Origin: Clostridia bacterium
GTDB taxonomy: Bacteria; Bacillota; Clostridia; Oscillospirales; Acutalibacteraceae
Reading direction: 5' to 3'
Length of the DNA stretch: 64,000 nt
Assembly: GCA_900770165.1 (NCBI GenBank)
Contig: CAAGJJ010000027.1
Location: 1-64,000 of the forward strand
Part shown: in pieces, positions 44,131 through 53,411 of the stretch
Layout: each line of letters begins with the position of its first letter
Numbering within the stretch: the first letter of the stretch is position 1
The notes under the pieces: model-generated
Told to the model about the DNA's origin: nothing
Seen by the model: only the letters and a program-made list of their open reading frames with translations
The model's database searches: none
Program-made: the position numbers and the translations under genes

Positions 44131-44409
44131 ATGTACGAAGACAAAACTCTCATTTGCAAGGAATGTGGCGCTGAATTTACATTTACAGCAGGTGAACAAG
44201 AATTTTATGCATCAAAAGGTTTTGTAAATGAACCACAAAGATGTAAAGCATGCCGTGATTCACGTAAAAATGCTGCTAAAATGAATCGTGAAATGTTTGT
44301 AGCAGAATGTGCTTCTTGTGGCCAAGAAGCTAAAGTTCCTTTTAGACCACGTGAAGACCGTCCAGTATATTGCAGCGAATGTTTTGCAAAAATGAGAGAA
44401 GAAGCATAG
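44131..44409 (+). CDS. Zinc-ribbon domain protein (zf-trcl type)
   Basis: A 92-residue small protein with four Cys-x-x-Cys knuckles (CKECGAEF, CKACRD, CASCGQ, CSECFA), making two zinc ribbons. The N-terminal DKTLICKECGAEFTFTAGEQEFYASKGF matches the 'probable zinc-ribbon' family common in Clostridia. Ribosome site GCGAGG. Its function is unknown; a structured RNA lies directly upstream. Confidence 0.85.
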   Translation: MYEDKTLICKECGAEFTFTAGEQEFYASKGFVNEPQRCKACRDSRKNAAKMNREMFVAECASCGQEAKVPFRPREDRPVYCSECFAKMREEA

Positions 44410-44426
44410 ATTTTTATGCGAGAAAA

Positions 44427-44455
44427 CACCCCGGATTTTCCGGGGCGTTTTTTTA
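44427..44455. terminator. Bidirectional terminator
   Basis: CCCCGGA / TCCGGGG with a 3-base loop and T-run GTTTTTTTATTT, between the converging zinc-ribbon and SASP genes. Confidence 0.9.
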
Positions 44456-44644
44456 TTTCATGTTTGATTCATACTGCTCAATCATTTTTTTAACCATCTG
44501 TCCGCCAACAGAACCGGCTTCTCTGGATGTTAAATGACCATTATAGCCTTGTTTAAGATTAACTCCGACTTCATTTGCAGCTTCCATCTTGAATTTATCA
44601 AGAGCTTCTCTTGCTTCTGGTACAACTACTGAATTCTTAGACAT
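44453..44644 (-). CDS. Small acid-soluble spore protein, alpha/beta type
   Basis: A 63-residue DNA-binding spore protein that coats and protects forespore DNA. The germination-protease region KFKMEAANEVGV and the GYNGHLTSREAGSVGGQMVKKMIE segment are typical. AAAGGAG ribosome site. Expected to be under sigma-G; a possible -35 (TGAATA) is seen upstream. Confidence 0.95.
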   Translation of the reverse strand: MSKNSVVVPEAREALDKFKMEAANEVGVNLKQGYNGHLTSREAGSVGGQMVKKMIEQYESNMK

Positions 44645-44710
44645 TTTTATACACTCCTTTTATTAGCCGTTTTTAATTTTATTTGCGTTTGCAATTATAG
44701 TTTGTGCATT

Positions 44711-44741
44711 GAGTACATTTTTATTATTGGAAATTTATTCA
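44711..44741 (-). promoter_or_regulatory. Possible sigma-G promoter of the SASP gene
   Basis: Read leftward, TGAATA (44736-44741) with an 18-bp spacer to TGTACTC (44711-44717). The -35 fits sigma-G well but the -10 only partly matches CATnnTA. Confidence 0.3.
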
Positions 44742-44816
44742 TTGTGTTGACGCTTTAAAAAATGAAAATAAGTGTATTTTTTACTAAATTTTTATATAAA
44801 TTTATTTTAAATATAG

Positions 44817-44845
44817 TTGACAAAGTATGGCTGATGTGTTATTAT
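44817..44845 (+). promoter_or_regulatory. Promoter of the tRNA-Ser pair
   Basis: TTGACA (44817-44822), 17-bp spacer, TATTAT (44840-44845), 20 bp before the first tRNA. Confidence 0.75.
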
Positions 44846-44865
44846 ACAAGTCGTAGCTCTGCTAT

Positions 44866-44954
44866 GGAGAGGTGTCCGAGTGGTTTAAGGAGCTAGTCTT
44901 GAAAACTAGTGATCCCGCAAGGGACCAAGGGTTCGAATCCCTTCCTCTCCGCCA
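44866..44954 (+). tRNA. tRNA-Ser (anticodon TGA)
   Basis: Acceptor GGAGAGG / CCTCTCC with discriminator G and encoded CCA; anticodon stem CTAGT / ACTAG with loop CTTGAAA (TGA); a serine-type long variable arm GATCCCGCAAGGGACC; T-arm GGGTTCGAATCCC. Confidence 0.96.
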
Positions 44955-44976
44955 TTTTTATTGTTTTATCAAATTT

Positions 44977-45066
44977 GGAGAAGTACTCAAGTGGTGAAGA
45001 GGCTCCCCTGCTAAGGGAGTAGGTCGGGTAACTGGCGCGAGGGTTCAAATCCCTCCTTCTCCGCCA
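44977..45066 (+). tRNA. tRNA-Ser (anticodon GCT)
   Basis: Acceptor GGAGAAG / CTTCTCC, encoded CCA; anticodon stem CTCCC / GGGAG with loop CTGCTAA (GCT); a long serine-type variable arm. Lies 22 bp after the other serine tRNA and probably shares its promoter. Confidence 0.96.
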
Positions 45067-45088
45067 AATTAAAATTTCGACATATTTA

Positions 45089-45127
45089 ACCGCCTATCGT
45101 ACTTGTAATTATGATAGGTGGTTTTTG
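45089..45127 (+). terminator. Terminator of the tRNA pair
   Basis: ACCGCCTATC / GATAGGTGGT (one G-T pair) then TTTTT. Confidence 0.8.
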
Positions 45128-45200
45128 TTAGTTATAAGGATAATTTTTAATAAGCTAAGTTTTAACTATTGCTATTATGTTAAAAAAGAGGGATTGATAA

Positions 45201-46316
45201 ATGGAAAATAGACCAATAATTGATTTGAGAAATATATCTGTTGAATTTGATGGTGAAATGATACTTAAAAATTTTAATTTATATATAAAAGATGGAGAAT
45301 TTGTTACTCTTTTGGGACCATCAGGTTGTGGAAAAACCACTACTCTTAGAATTATAGGTGGTTTTATTAAACCAAATAGTGGCGATGTTTTGTTTAACGG
45401 TAAAAGAATTAATGATCTTCCTGCGCACAAAAGGACTGTTAACACTATATTTCAAAAATATGCATTATTTCCTCATTTAAATGTATATGAAAATATTGCA
45501 TTTGGGATGAGAATCCAAAAGAAATCTGAAAGTGAAATAAGAGAAACTGTTAAAGAAATGCTTAGAATGGTTAATTTAAGCGATTTTTCTAATAGAAATA
45601 TTAATAGCCTTTCTGGAGGACAACAACAAAGAATAGCAATAGCTAGAGCTCTTGCAAACAGACCTAAAGTTTTACTTTTAGACGAACCATTAGGAGCGTT
45701 AGACCTTAAACTTAGAAAAGACATGCAGTCAGAACTTAAGAATATACAACAGCAGACAGGGATAACGTTTATATTTGTTACTCATGATCAAGAAGAAGCT
45801 TTATCTATGTCAGATACTGTTGTTGTTATGGACAAGGGAGAAATCCAGCAAATAGGAACACCTAAAGATATATATAATGAACCTAAGAATGCATTTGTAG
45901 CAGATTTTATTGGTGAAAGTAATATAATTGATGGTGTGATGAAACAAGATTATGTTGTTAAGTTCGATGGCAGAGAATTTAAATGTTTAGATTACGGATT
46001 TTCAAAGAATGAGCCAGTTGATGTGGTTATAAGACCAGAGGATATAGAAATTGTTGCTCCGGAGGAAGGGCATATATCGGGAACAGTAACTTCTGTTACT
46101 TTTAAAGGAGTCCATAATGAAATAATAGTAGATGTAGAAGATTTTAAGTGGATGATTCAATCAACAGAATTTCAAGAACCAGGAGATAAGATTGGTTTAA
46201 TATTGCAGCCCGATGATATTCATATAATGAAAAAATCTAACTATTCTAATGAAGTTGGAGATTATAGTGCGTTTAGTGATGAAATATATGAAGAACAACA
46301 TAATTCAAACAGTTAA
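45201..46316 (+). CDS. potA: Spermidine/putrescine ABC transporter, ATP-binding protein
   Basis: A 371-residue ATPase with Walker [10 protein letters not shown], signature LSGGQQQR, Walker B LLLDEP and H-loop THDQEEAL, followed by a C-terminal TOBE regulatory domain ([10 protein letters not shown]). Energises uptake of polyamines by the PotB-PotC channel. AGAGGGATTG ribosome site. First gene of potABCD. Confidence 0.94.
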   Translation: MENRPIIDLRNISVEFDGEMILKNFNLYIKDGEFVTLLGPSGCGKTTTLRIIGGFIKPNSGDVLFNGKRINDLPAHKRTVNTIFQKYALFPHLNVYENIAFGMRIQKKSESEIRETVKEMLRMVNLSDFSNRNINSLSGGQQQRIAIARALANRPKVLLLDEPLGALDLKLRKDMQSELKNIQQQTGITFIFVTHDQEEALSMSDTVVVMDKGEIQQIGTPKDIYNEPKNAFVADFIGESNIIDGVMKQDYVVKFDGREFKCLDYGFSKNEPVDVVIRPEDIEIVAPEEGHISGTVTSVTFKGVHNEIIVDVEDFKWMIQSTEFQEPGDKIGLILQPDDIHIMKKSNYSNEVGDYSAFSDEIYEEQHNSNS

Positions 46317-46354
46317 AAATAATTATTTAGTGTAAGGGAAGGATAATTAAAATT

Positions 46355-47167
46355 ATGAAATCAAAAATTGCCGCTGTTCCATATATAATTTGGATGATTA
46401 TATTTATTATTGTGCCTATGTTTTTAATAATTATATTTTCATTTACCAATGAAAGCGGTAGTTTTACATTTGAAAATATAAAAAGAGTAACCGACTATTC
46501 TGGTGTTTTTTTAAGATCAATTTGGCTTGGTGCGATAGCGACTTTAATTTGTCTTTTAATAGGCTATCCATTAGCTTTTATAATATCCAAATTAAATATA
46601 GGCAGTCAGAACATAGTTATTATGTTTATAATGCTTCCCATGTGGATGAATTTTTTACTAAGAACATATTCATGGATGACTATACTTGAAAATAATGGGT
46701 TAATTAATAAATTTTTATCTTTGCTTGGTTTGCCCCAATTAAATTTAATAAATACGCAAGGTGCTGTTGTTTTAGGTATGGTTTATAATTTTTTACCTTA
46801 TATGATTTTACCGATATATTCAGTTATAGCTAAAATAGATTCCAAAATTATTGAGGCTGCTGAAGATTTGGGTGCGGGTAGAAGAAAAGTTTTTTCAAAA
46901 ATAATTTTTCCTTTAAGCATACCAGGAATTATATCTGGTGTAACAATGGTTTTTGTGCCAGCTGTTAGTACTTTTATTATATCTAAAATGCTTGGTGGAG
47001 GCGCGAATTTACTTATAGGTGACTTAATAGACATGCAGTTTTTAGGTAATTCTTATAATCCTCATCTTGGTTCGGCTATATCATTAATATTAATGATTTT
47101 AATTATGATATGTTTGGGAATAATGAATCAGTTTGATGGTGAAGAAAATGGAGGAATAATAGTATGA
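46355..47167 (+). CDS. potB: Spermidine/putrescine ABC transporter permease
   Basis: A 270-residue membrane protein with about six helices and the EAA coupling loop (IEAAEDLGAGRRKVFSKIIFPLSIPG). Pairs with PotC. Lies 38 bases after potA; its stop overlaps the potC start (ATGA), indicating coupled translation. Confidence 0.92.
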   Translation: MKSKIAAVPYIIWMIIFIIVPMFLIIIFSFTNESGSFTFENIKRVTDYSGVFLRSIWLGAIATLICLLIGYPLAFIISKLNIGSQNIVIMFIMLPMWMNFLLRTYSWMTILENNGLINKFLSLLGLPQLNLINTQGAVVLGMVYNFLPYMILPIYSVIAKIDSKIIEAAEDLGAGRRKVFSKIIFPLSIPGIISGVTMVFVPAVSTFIISKMLGGGANLLIGDLIDMQFLGNSYNPHLGSAISLILMILIMICLGIMNQFDGEENGGIIV

Positions 47168-47982
47168 AAACGATTTCAAAAATTTATTCATCCTTGGTAT
47201 TTATATTCCTTTATGCTCCTATAGTTGTGTTAATAGTATTTTCTTTTAATAACTCAAAAAGTCGTGTTTTATGGTCAGGTTTTACATTTAAATGGTATAA
47301 AATGCTTTTTGAGAATCGCCAAATTTTAATGGCTCTTTCTAATACGCTAATAATAGCTGTTTTGTCAGCTATTTTTGCAACTACTTTAGGTACTATTGCT
47401 GCAATTGGGATAATGAGTTTAAATAAGTGGCTTAAGAAAACTGTTATGAATGTAACGAATATTCCAATGGCGAATCCAGAGATAGTAACAGGTGTTTCTT
47501 TAATGTTATTATTTGTATTTTTGTACGAAAATTTTAATATTTTAAAACCGGGCATGACTACATTAATTTTAGCACATACAACTTTTTGTTTGCCGTATGT
47601 AATACTTTCGGTTATGCCTAAATTAAGGCAGATGGATTCACATTTATATGAAGCAGCACAAGATTTAGGTTGTCCACCTGTTAAGTCATTTTTTAAAGTT
47701 GTATTACCAGAAATAATGCCTGGAATTGTAACAGGAATGATAATGTCTTTTACTTTATCGATAGATGATTTTGTTATAAGCTATTTTGTAAGTGGAACTA
47801 CTCAAACTCTTCCAATAGCAATATATTCAATGACACGAAAAATAGTAAGTCCTGAAATTAATGCCCTTTCAACTATACTTTTTGTTATAATACTTATTCT
47901 TCTTGTCATTATAAATATAAGGCAGATAAATGAAAAGAAAATGGAGTTAAAAGCTAAACAAAAAGGAGCTAGAATTAAGTGA
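47164..47982 (+). CDS. potC: Spermidine/putrescine ABC transporter permease
   Basis: A 272-residue permease with six helices and the EAA loop (LYEAAQDLGCPPVKSFFKVVLPEIMPG). Begins inside the potB stop codon (ATGA) and ends over the potD start (GTGA), so the operon is tightly coupled. Confidence 0.93.
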   Translation: MKTISKIYSSLVFIFLYAPIVVLIVFSFNNSKSRVLWSGFTFKWYKMLFENRQILMALSNTLIIAVLSAIFATTLGTIAAIGIMSLNKWLKKTVMNVTNIPMANPEIVTGVSLMLLFVFLYENFNILKPGMTTLILAHTTFCLPYVILSVMPKLRQMDSHLYEAAQDLGCPPVKSFFKVVLPEIMPGIVTGMIMSFTLSIDDFVISYFVSGTTQTLPIAIYSMTRKIVSPEINALSTILFVIILILLVIINIRQINEKKMELKAKQKGARIK

Positions 47983-49151
47983 AAATTAAGATTTTTACAT
48001 CAATTATTTTGTTAGTGTTTTTAAGCACATTTTCTATAACGGTATTTGCAAAGTCTAGCAATGTAACAATTAATGTTTATAACTGGGGAGAATATATATC
48101 AGATGGAACAGATGGAAGCATAGATGTTAATGATGAATTTACAAAGAAAACTGGTATAAATGTGCATTATACAACTTTTCAAAGCAATGAAGAAATGTTT
48201 GCTAAATTAGTAAGTGGTGGAGCAGATTATGATGTTATAGTTCCTTCCGACTATATGGTTAGTAAATTAATTGAAAATAATATGCTTGCGAAGCTTAATT
48301 TTAATAATATTCCAAATTTTTCACTTATTGATGAGAAAATGTTAAACCTAGAGTATGATATTACAAATGAATATTCGGTTCCATATGCTTGGGGAACGGT
48401 GGGAATATTTTATAATAAAAATAAAGTTAGTGAAACAGAAGATGAAATAGGCTGGGATATACTTTGGAATGCTAAATATAAAGGGCAAATATTAATGTTC
48501 GATAATTCTAGAGATGCATTTAGTATATCACTCATGCGGCTAGGAAGATCTGTAAATAGTATAAATGAGCAAGATTGGTATGACGCTGCTGAGGAATTAA
48601 GTAAACAAAAACCTCTTGTTCAGTCATATGTTATGGACCAAATTTTTGATAAAATGAGTAATGGAGAAGCAGCACTTGCACCGTATTATGCAGGTGATGC
48701 AGTTGTATTAATTAAAGATAATCCCAATATAGGCTTCACTATACCTAAAGAAGGAACTACAAAGTTTGTAGATGCTATGTGTATTCCTGCAAATTCTATG
48801 CATAAAGAAGAGGCTGAAGCGTATATAAATTTTATGTGTGAAACATATATTGCAAAAGCAAATATAGACCGTATAGGATATTCTACTCCACAAAAAGAAG
48901 TATTTAAGCAACTAGATCCACAAATAGCTAATAATGAAATGTTTTATCCAAGCGATGATGTCTTAAATAAAACAGAAGTATTTAAAAATTTGCCAGATAA
49001 TATAAGTACTTTACTTGATAGTTTATGGGTTGAAGTTAAAACTGGTCAAAAAGGAAGTACATGTGCATTGGTAGCAGTATTTTTAGGCTTTGTATTACTA
49101 TATGTATTTATAGTCACTTATAAAAAAATGCGCATTAAAAAGGGAAAATAA
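47979..49151 (+). CDS. potD: Spermidine/putrescine-binding protein with C-terminal membrane helix
   Basis: A 390-residue extracellular polyamine-binding protein (periplasmic-binding fold; NVYNWGEYI at the start of the mature part, VPSDYMVSKLIE, YAWGTVGIFYNK). Signal peptide 1-24 ends VFA and lacks a lipobox Cys. Instead a hydrophobic helix at about 363-382 followed by a Lys-rich tail should anchor it to the membrane. That replaces the usual lipoprotein anchor. GTG start overlapping the potC stop. Confidence 0.88.
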   Translation: MKIKIFTSIILLVFLSTFSITVFAKSSNVTINVYNWGEYISDGTDGSIDVNDEFTKKTGINVHYTTFQSNEEMFAKLVSGGADYDVIVPSDYMVSKLIENNMLAKLNFNNIPNFSLIDEKMLNLEYDITNEYSVPYAWGTVGIFYNKNKVSETEDEIGWDILWNAKYKGQILMFDNSRDAFSISLMRLGRSVNSINEQDWYDAAEELSKQKPLVQSYVMDQIFDKMSNGEAALAPYYAGDAVVLIKDNPNIGFTIPKEGTTKFVDAMCIPANSMHKEEAEAYINFMCETYIAKANIDRIGYSTPQKEVFKQLDPQIANNEMFYPSDDVLNKTEVFKNLPDNISTLLDSLWVEVKTGQKGSTCALVAVFLGFVLLYVFIVTYKKMRIKKGK

Positions 49152-49202
49152 TATATTTTGTATGGGTTAATATTCGCTAATATATCTTTGGAGTGTGACA
49201 CT

Positions 49203-49772
49203 ATGGAAACACGTATAGTTGAAATTGCCGAAAGAATTAGAGGACTAAGAGAAATGTTAGGAATTAGCTGTGAAGATATGGCAAAATTCACTGGAGTTAC
49301 GGTAGAGGATTATGTAACCTTTGAAAATGCAAGGAATGATTTTAACTTTACTTTCTTATATAAATGTGCAGATAGATTTGGTGTTGATATAGTAGAATTA
49401 TTAACGGGAGAGAATCCACATCTTTCATTTTATTCTATTGTTAGATCAGGCAGGGGTTTAGACATGAAAAGACGAGAAGGATTTAAATATGAGCATTTGT
49501 CATATAAGTTTAAAGGAAAAATGGCAGAGACTTTTTTAGTTACGGCACCATATATAGAAGCAGAACAAGATGAACCCATTGTGTTGTCTAAACATGAGGG
49601 CCAAGAATTTGATTATATAATTTCTGGCAGTTTAAAAGTTCAAATGGATAAATATACAGAAGTTTTAAAAGAAGGAGATGCAATATATTATAATTCTGGC
49701 AGAGCGCATGGAATGATAGCAACTGGTGGTGAAGATTGTAAATTTCTTGCTGTTGTTATTAAAAATCAATAA
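49203..49772 (+). CDS. XRE-family regulator with cupin domain
   Basis: A 189-residue regulator: N-terminal XRE helix-turn-helix (about 8-62, REMLGISCEDMAKFTGVTVEDY) and a C-terminal cupin (about 110-185; LSKHEGQEFDYIISGSLKVQMD, EGDAIYYNSGRAHGM). Such PuuR/SinR-cupin types often sense small metabolites. Start at 49203 behind TTGGAGTGTG. Position between potD and an acyl-CoA synthetase suggests local control; the ligand is unknown. Confidence 0.82.
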   Translation: METRIVEIAERIRGLREMLGISCEDMAKFTGVTVEDYVTFENARNDFNFTFLYKCADRFGVDIVELLTGENPHLSFYSIVRSGRGLDMKRREGFKYEHLSYKFKGKMAETFLVTAPYIEAEQDEPIVLSKHEGQEFDYIISGSLKVQMDKYTEVLKEGDAIYYNSGRAHGMIATGGEDCKFLAVVIKNQ

Positions 49773-49785
49773 AGGGGCGATCTGG

Positions 49786-51414
49786 GTGATTAATATTCAT
49801 CAAAAGTTTTGTAAGGAAACTTTTTATTCAGGAAGTCTAATTGATTTTGAACCTATTTATGAAGAGTCTTTTAATTTTGCTTATGATGTTATTGATGCTA
49901 TAGCTTTAGCGACCCCAACTAGACGAGCAATGGTATGGTGTAATGATAAAGGTGAAGAGCATACATTTACATTTTCAGATATAAGTAAATACAGCAATAT
50001 GGCTGCTAATATGTTTTTATCTCTTGGTATAAAAAGAGGAGATAAAGTAATGCTTGTTTTAAAAAGACATTATCAATTTTGGTTTGCTGTTCTTGGTTTA
50101 CATAAAATAGGTGCTATTGCAGTTCCTGCAGTTAATCAGTTAACAAAAAAAGATTTTTTATATAGATTCAAGACAGCAGAAATACAGGCTTTGATTTGTA
50201 CCGTTGATGGAGATGTTATTAGTAATGCTGAAGAGGCAATTTCTGAATATAGTAATTTAAAGTTTATAATGTCTGTTAATGGCAAAATAAAAGGTTGGAG
50301 ATGTTTTGATGAAGATATAAAAAAATATTCTTGTAAAATGAATAGGCATGGAACAAAGTGTACAGACCCTATGTTACTATATTTTACTTCAGGAACAACA
50401 GGTATGCCAAAAATGGTATGCCATGATTTTACATATCCTCTTGGACATATTGTAACAGCGAAGTATTGGCAAAGTGTTGTTCCCGATGGACTTCATTTAA
50501 CTATATCAGATACTGGTTGGTTGAAATCTATGTGGGGTAAACTTTATGGTCAGTGGTTTATGGAAGCAGGGATTTTTGTGTGTGATTTTGATAGATTTAA
50601 TCCTGCAAATTTGCTTCCTTTATTTTCAAAATATCAGATAACAACATTTTGTGCACCTCCTACCATGTTTAGACTTTTTATAAAAGAAAATATACAAAAG
50701 TATGATTTATCTTCATTAAAACATGTTACAATTGCAGGAGAAGCATTAAACCCAGAAATCTTTAAAAGATTTTATGAGGCAACAGGAATTAAACCTATGG
50801 AAGGTTTTGGACAATCGGAGACTACAGCTATTTTATTTAATTCTGTAGGTACAGAGCCTAAACCAGGCTCAATGGGGAAACCATCACCTGCATATGATGT
50901 TGACATTATAGACCGAAATGGAAATTCGGTAGATCCAGGAGAAATAGGAGAGATAGTTATTAGAACCGATAAAGGCAAACCTTGTGGTATGTTTAATGGA
51001 TATTATAATGATAAAAAGAAAACCAATTATGCTTGGAATAATAATATATATCATACTGGAGACACAGCTTGGAAAGATGAAGATGGATATGTATGGTATG
51101 TTGGACGCACAGATGATATAATTAAATCATCAGGATATCGTATAGGTCCTTTTGAAATTGAGAGTGTCTTATTAGAGCATCCTTCTGTTTTAGAATGTGC
51201 GGTAACGGGCGTACCAGATAAAATAAGAGGCCAGATTGTGAAAGCGGCAATAGTTTTATCGCATGGATTTAAGCCATCAGAAAGTTTAAAAAAAGAAATT
51301 CAAAATTTTGTAAAACATCAAACGGCTCCTTATAAGTATCCAAGAGCTATTGATTTTGTCGACGCTATTCCTAAAACTGCAACTGGAAAAATTATAAGAT
51401 CAGCTATACGCTAA
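49786..51414 (+). CDS. Acyl-CoA synthetase (AMP-forming)
   Basis: A 542-residue ANL-family ligase. The AMP/ATP motif YFTSGTTGMPKM, GFGQSETTA, HTGDTAWKDEDGYVWYVGRTDDIIKSSGYRI and the catalytic lysine in PKTATGKIIR are intact. It resembles medium-chain acyl-CoA synthetases (ACSM-type). GTG start at 49786 behind AAAGGGGCGA, 13 bases after the XRE-cupin gene. The acid it activates is unknown. Confidence 0.88.
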   Translation: MINIHQKFCKETFYSGSLIDFEPIYEESFNFAYDVIDAIALATPTRRAMVWCNDKGEEHTFTFSDISKYSNMAANMFLSLGIKRGDKVMLVLKRHYQFWFAVLGLHKIGAIAVPAVNQLTKKDFLYRFKTAEIQALICTVDGDVISNAEEAISEYSNLKFIMSVNGKIKGWRCFDEDIKKYSCKMNRHGTKCTDPMLLYFTSGTTGMPKMVCHDFTYPLGHIVTAKYWQSVVPDGLHLTISDTGWLKSMWGKLYGQWFMEAGIFVCDFDRFNPANLLPLFSKYQITTFCAPPTMFRLFIKENIQKYDLSSLKHVTIAGEALNPEIFKRFYEATGIKPMEGFGQSETTAILFNSVGTEPKPGSMGKPSPAYDVDIIDRNGNSVDPGEIGEIVIRTDKGKPCGMFNGYYNDKKKTNYAWNNNIYHTGDTAWKDEDGYVWYVGRTDDIIKSSGYRIGPFEIESVLLEHPSVLECAVTGVPDKIRGQIVKAAIVLSHGFKPSESLKKEIQNFVKHQTAPYKYPRAIDFVDAIPKTATGKIIRSAIR

Positions 51415-51453
51415 AATAGTATTTAAAATATAAAAATAAAAGGAGAATGAAAA

Positions 51454-53394
51454 ATGATAAATGTAAAATTAAAAGGAAATATTGTTAAACAGTATGAAAA
51501 GGGAACTAAGGTATCTGATATAGCCAAGTCTTTAGGTATGGGACTTTATAAGGCTGCCTGTGTTGGGAAAATTAATGGTACAGTGGTTGATCTTAGAACA
51601 CCAGTTGAAGAGGATTGTGAATTATCAATATTAACATTTGAAGACGACGAGGGAAAGAGGGCTTATTGGCATACAACATCACATATTATGGCACAGGCTG
51701 TAAAAAGATTGTTTCCTAGTGCTACTCTTGCAATTGGACCTTCTATTGATAATGGCTTTTATTACGATTTTGATTTGGTAAAGTCTTTAACGCCAGAAGA
51801 TTTAACAAAAATAGAACTGGAAATGAAAAAAATTATAAAAGAAGATTTACCAATAGAGAAATTTGAACTTGAGCCTAAAGAGGCTATTGAGCTAATGCAA
51901 AAAGATAATCAAGTTTATAAAATAGAGCTAATTAACGAACATTCTGCCAATGGTGAAAAGATCTCATTTTATAAACAAGGAGATTTTGTTGATCTATGTG
52001 CGGGACCTCATTTACTGTCAACAGGAAAAGTAAAGGCTTTTAAGCTTACAAGTTGTACTGGTGCTTATTGGAGAGGAGACTCTAAAAATAAAATGCTTCA
52101 AAGAATATATGGAATTTCTTTTCCAAAGGCATCTGAGCTGACAGAATATTTAGAAGCTGTTGAAGAGGCTAAAAAACGAGATCATAATAAAATAGGCAGA
52201 GAGCTAGGTTTCTTTACAACTGTAGACTATATAGGACAAGGATTACCAATTTTACTACCTAAAGGAGCAAGAGTTATACAAACTCTTCAGAGATTTGTGG
52301 AAGACGAGGAAGAGAAAAGAGGCTATTTACTAACGAAGACACCATTTATGGCAAAAAGTGATTTTTATAAGATATCAGGGCATTGGTACCACTACAAAGA
52401 AAACATGTTCATTCTTGGAGATGAAGAAAAAGATGATGAGGTTTTTGCACTAAGACCTATGACTTGTCCATTTCAATTTCAAACTTATTTAACTAAAAAG
52501 AGAAGCTATAGAGATTTACCTATGAGATTAAATGAAACCTCTACTCTATTTAGAAACGAAGCTAGTGGAGAAATGCATGGCCTTATTCGTGTTAGACAGT
52601 TTACAATTTCAGAAGGTCATATAGCATGCACACCAGACCAACTTGAAAGTGAATTCGCTGGATGTGTTGAACTTGCAAATTATATACTTAAGACTTTAGG
52701 TCTTAATGAAGACGTTTGGTATAGATTTTCAAAATGGGATGAAAATAATAAGGAAAAGTATATAGGAAGTGCTGAAGAATGGGAAATGGTTCAAAATAGA
52801 ATGCGCGGTATTTTAGATGATTTGAATATTAATTATACAGAAGCGGATGGAGAAGCAGCATTTTACGGACCAAAACTTGATGTACAAATTAAAAATGTAC
52901 ATGGTAAAGAGGATACATTAGTAACCGTTCAAGTTGACTTTCAACTTGCAAAAAGGTTCGAAATGTCTTATATAGATGCCGACGGGCAAAGTAAGTACCC
53001 GTATGTTATACATAGGACATCTTTAGGCTGTTACGAAAGAACTTTAGCTCTTTTAATTGAAAAATATGCAGGTGCACTTCCAACATGGTTAATGCCTGAG
53101 CAGGTAAGAATTCTTCCTATAAGTGACAGGTTACAAGAGAATGCCTTAAAAGTTGAAAAATTGTTAAAAGATCGTGGAATTAGAGTAACTACAGATACAA
53201 GAAGTGAGAAGGTAGGTTATAAAATAAGAGAAGCTCAGCTTGAAAAAATTCCTTATATGGTTATCATTGGAGATAAAGAAGTTGAATCTGGTACAATATC
53301 TGTAAGAGGAAGAAAAGACGGCGATATTGGTTCAATGACTGTAGAAGATTTTACAAATAAAATTTTAGATGAAATAACCAGTAAGAGTATATGA
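51454..53394 (+). CDS. thrS: Threonyl-tRNA synthetase
   Basis: A 646-residue class II synthetase with an N-terminal TGS domain (1-60), the editing domain (HTTSHIMAQAVKRLFP; CAGPHLLSTG), a catalytic core with motif 2 (FRNEASGEMHGLIRVRQFT) and the HRTSLGCYERTLALLIEKY motif 3, then an anticodon-binding domain. AAAAGGAGAATG ribosome site. No T-box in the 39-bp gap upstream. Starts a long rightward run to ispH. Confidence 0.97.
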   Translation: MINVKLKGNIVKQYEKGTKVSDIAKSLGMGLYKAACVGKINGTVVDLRTPVEEDCELSILTFEDDEGKRAYWHTTSHIMAQAVKRLFPSATLAIGPSIDNGFYYDFDLVKSLTPEDLTKIELEMKKIIKEDLPIEKFELEPKEAIELMQKDNQVYKIELINEHSANGEKISFYKQGDFVDLCAGPHLLSTGKVKAFKLTSCTGAYWRGDSKNKMLQRIYGISFPKASELTEYLEAVEEAKKRDHNKIGRELGFFTTVDYIGQGLPILLPKGARVIQTLQRFVEDEEEKRGYLLTKTPFMAKSDFYKISGHWYHYKENMFILGDEEKDDEVFALRPMTCPFQFQTYLTKKRSYRDLPMRLNETSTLFRNEASGEMHGLIRVRQFTISEGHIACTPDQLESEFAGCVELANYILKTLGLNEDVWYRFSKWDENNKEKYIGSAEEWEMVQNRMRGILDDLNINYTEADGEAAFYGPKLDVQIKNVHGKEDTLVTVQVDFQLAKRFEMSYIDADGQSKYPYVIHRTSLGCYERTLALLIEKYAGALPTWLMPEQVRILPISDRLQENALKVEKLLKDRGIRVTTDTRSEKVGYKIREAQLEKIPYMVIIGDKEVESGTISVRGRKDGDIGSMTVEDFTNKILDEITSKSI

Positions 53395-53411
53395 TAAATG
53401 GGAGAAATCAT

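Noticed and set aside
51415..51453. T-box riboswitch before thrS (also sought before valS, aspS and asnS)
   Set aside because: The leaders are too short and lack the T-box sequence TGGNACCGCG.
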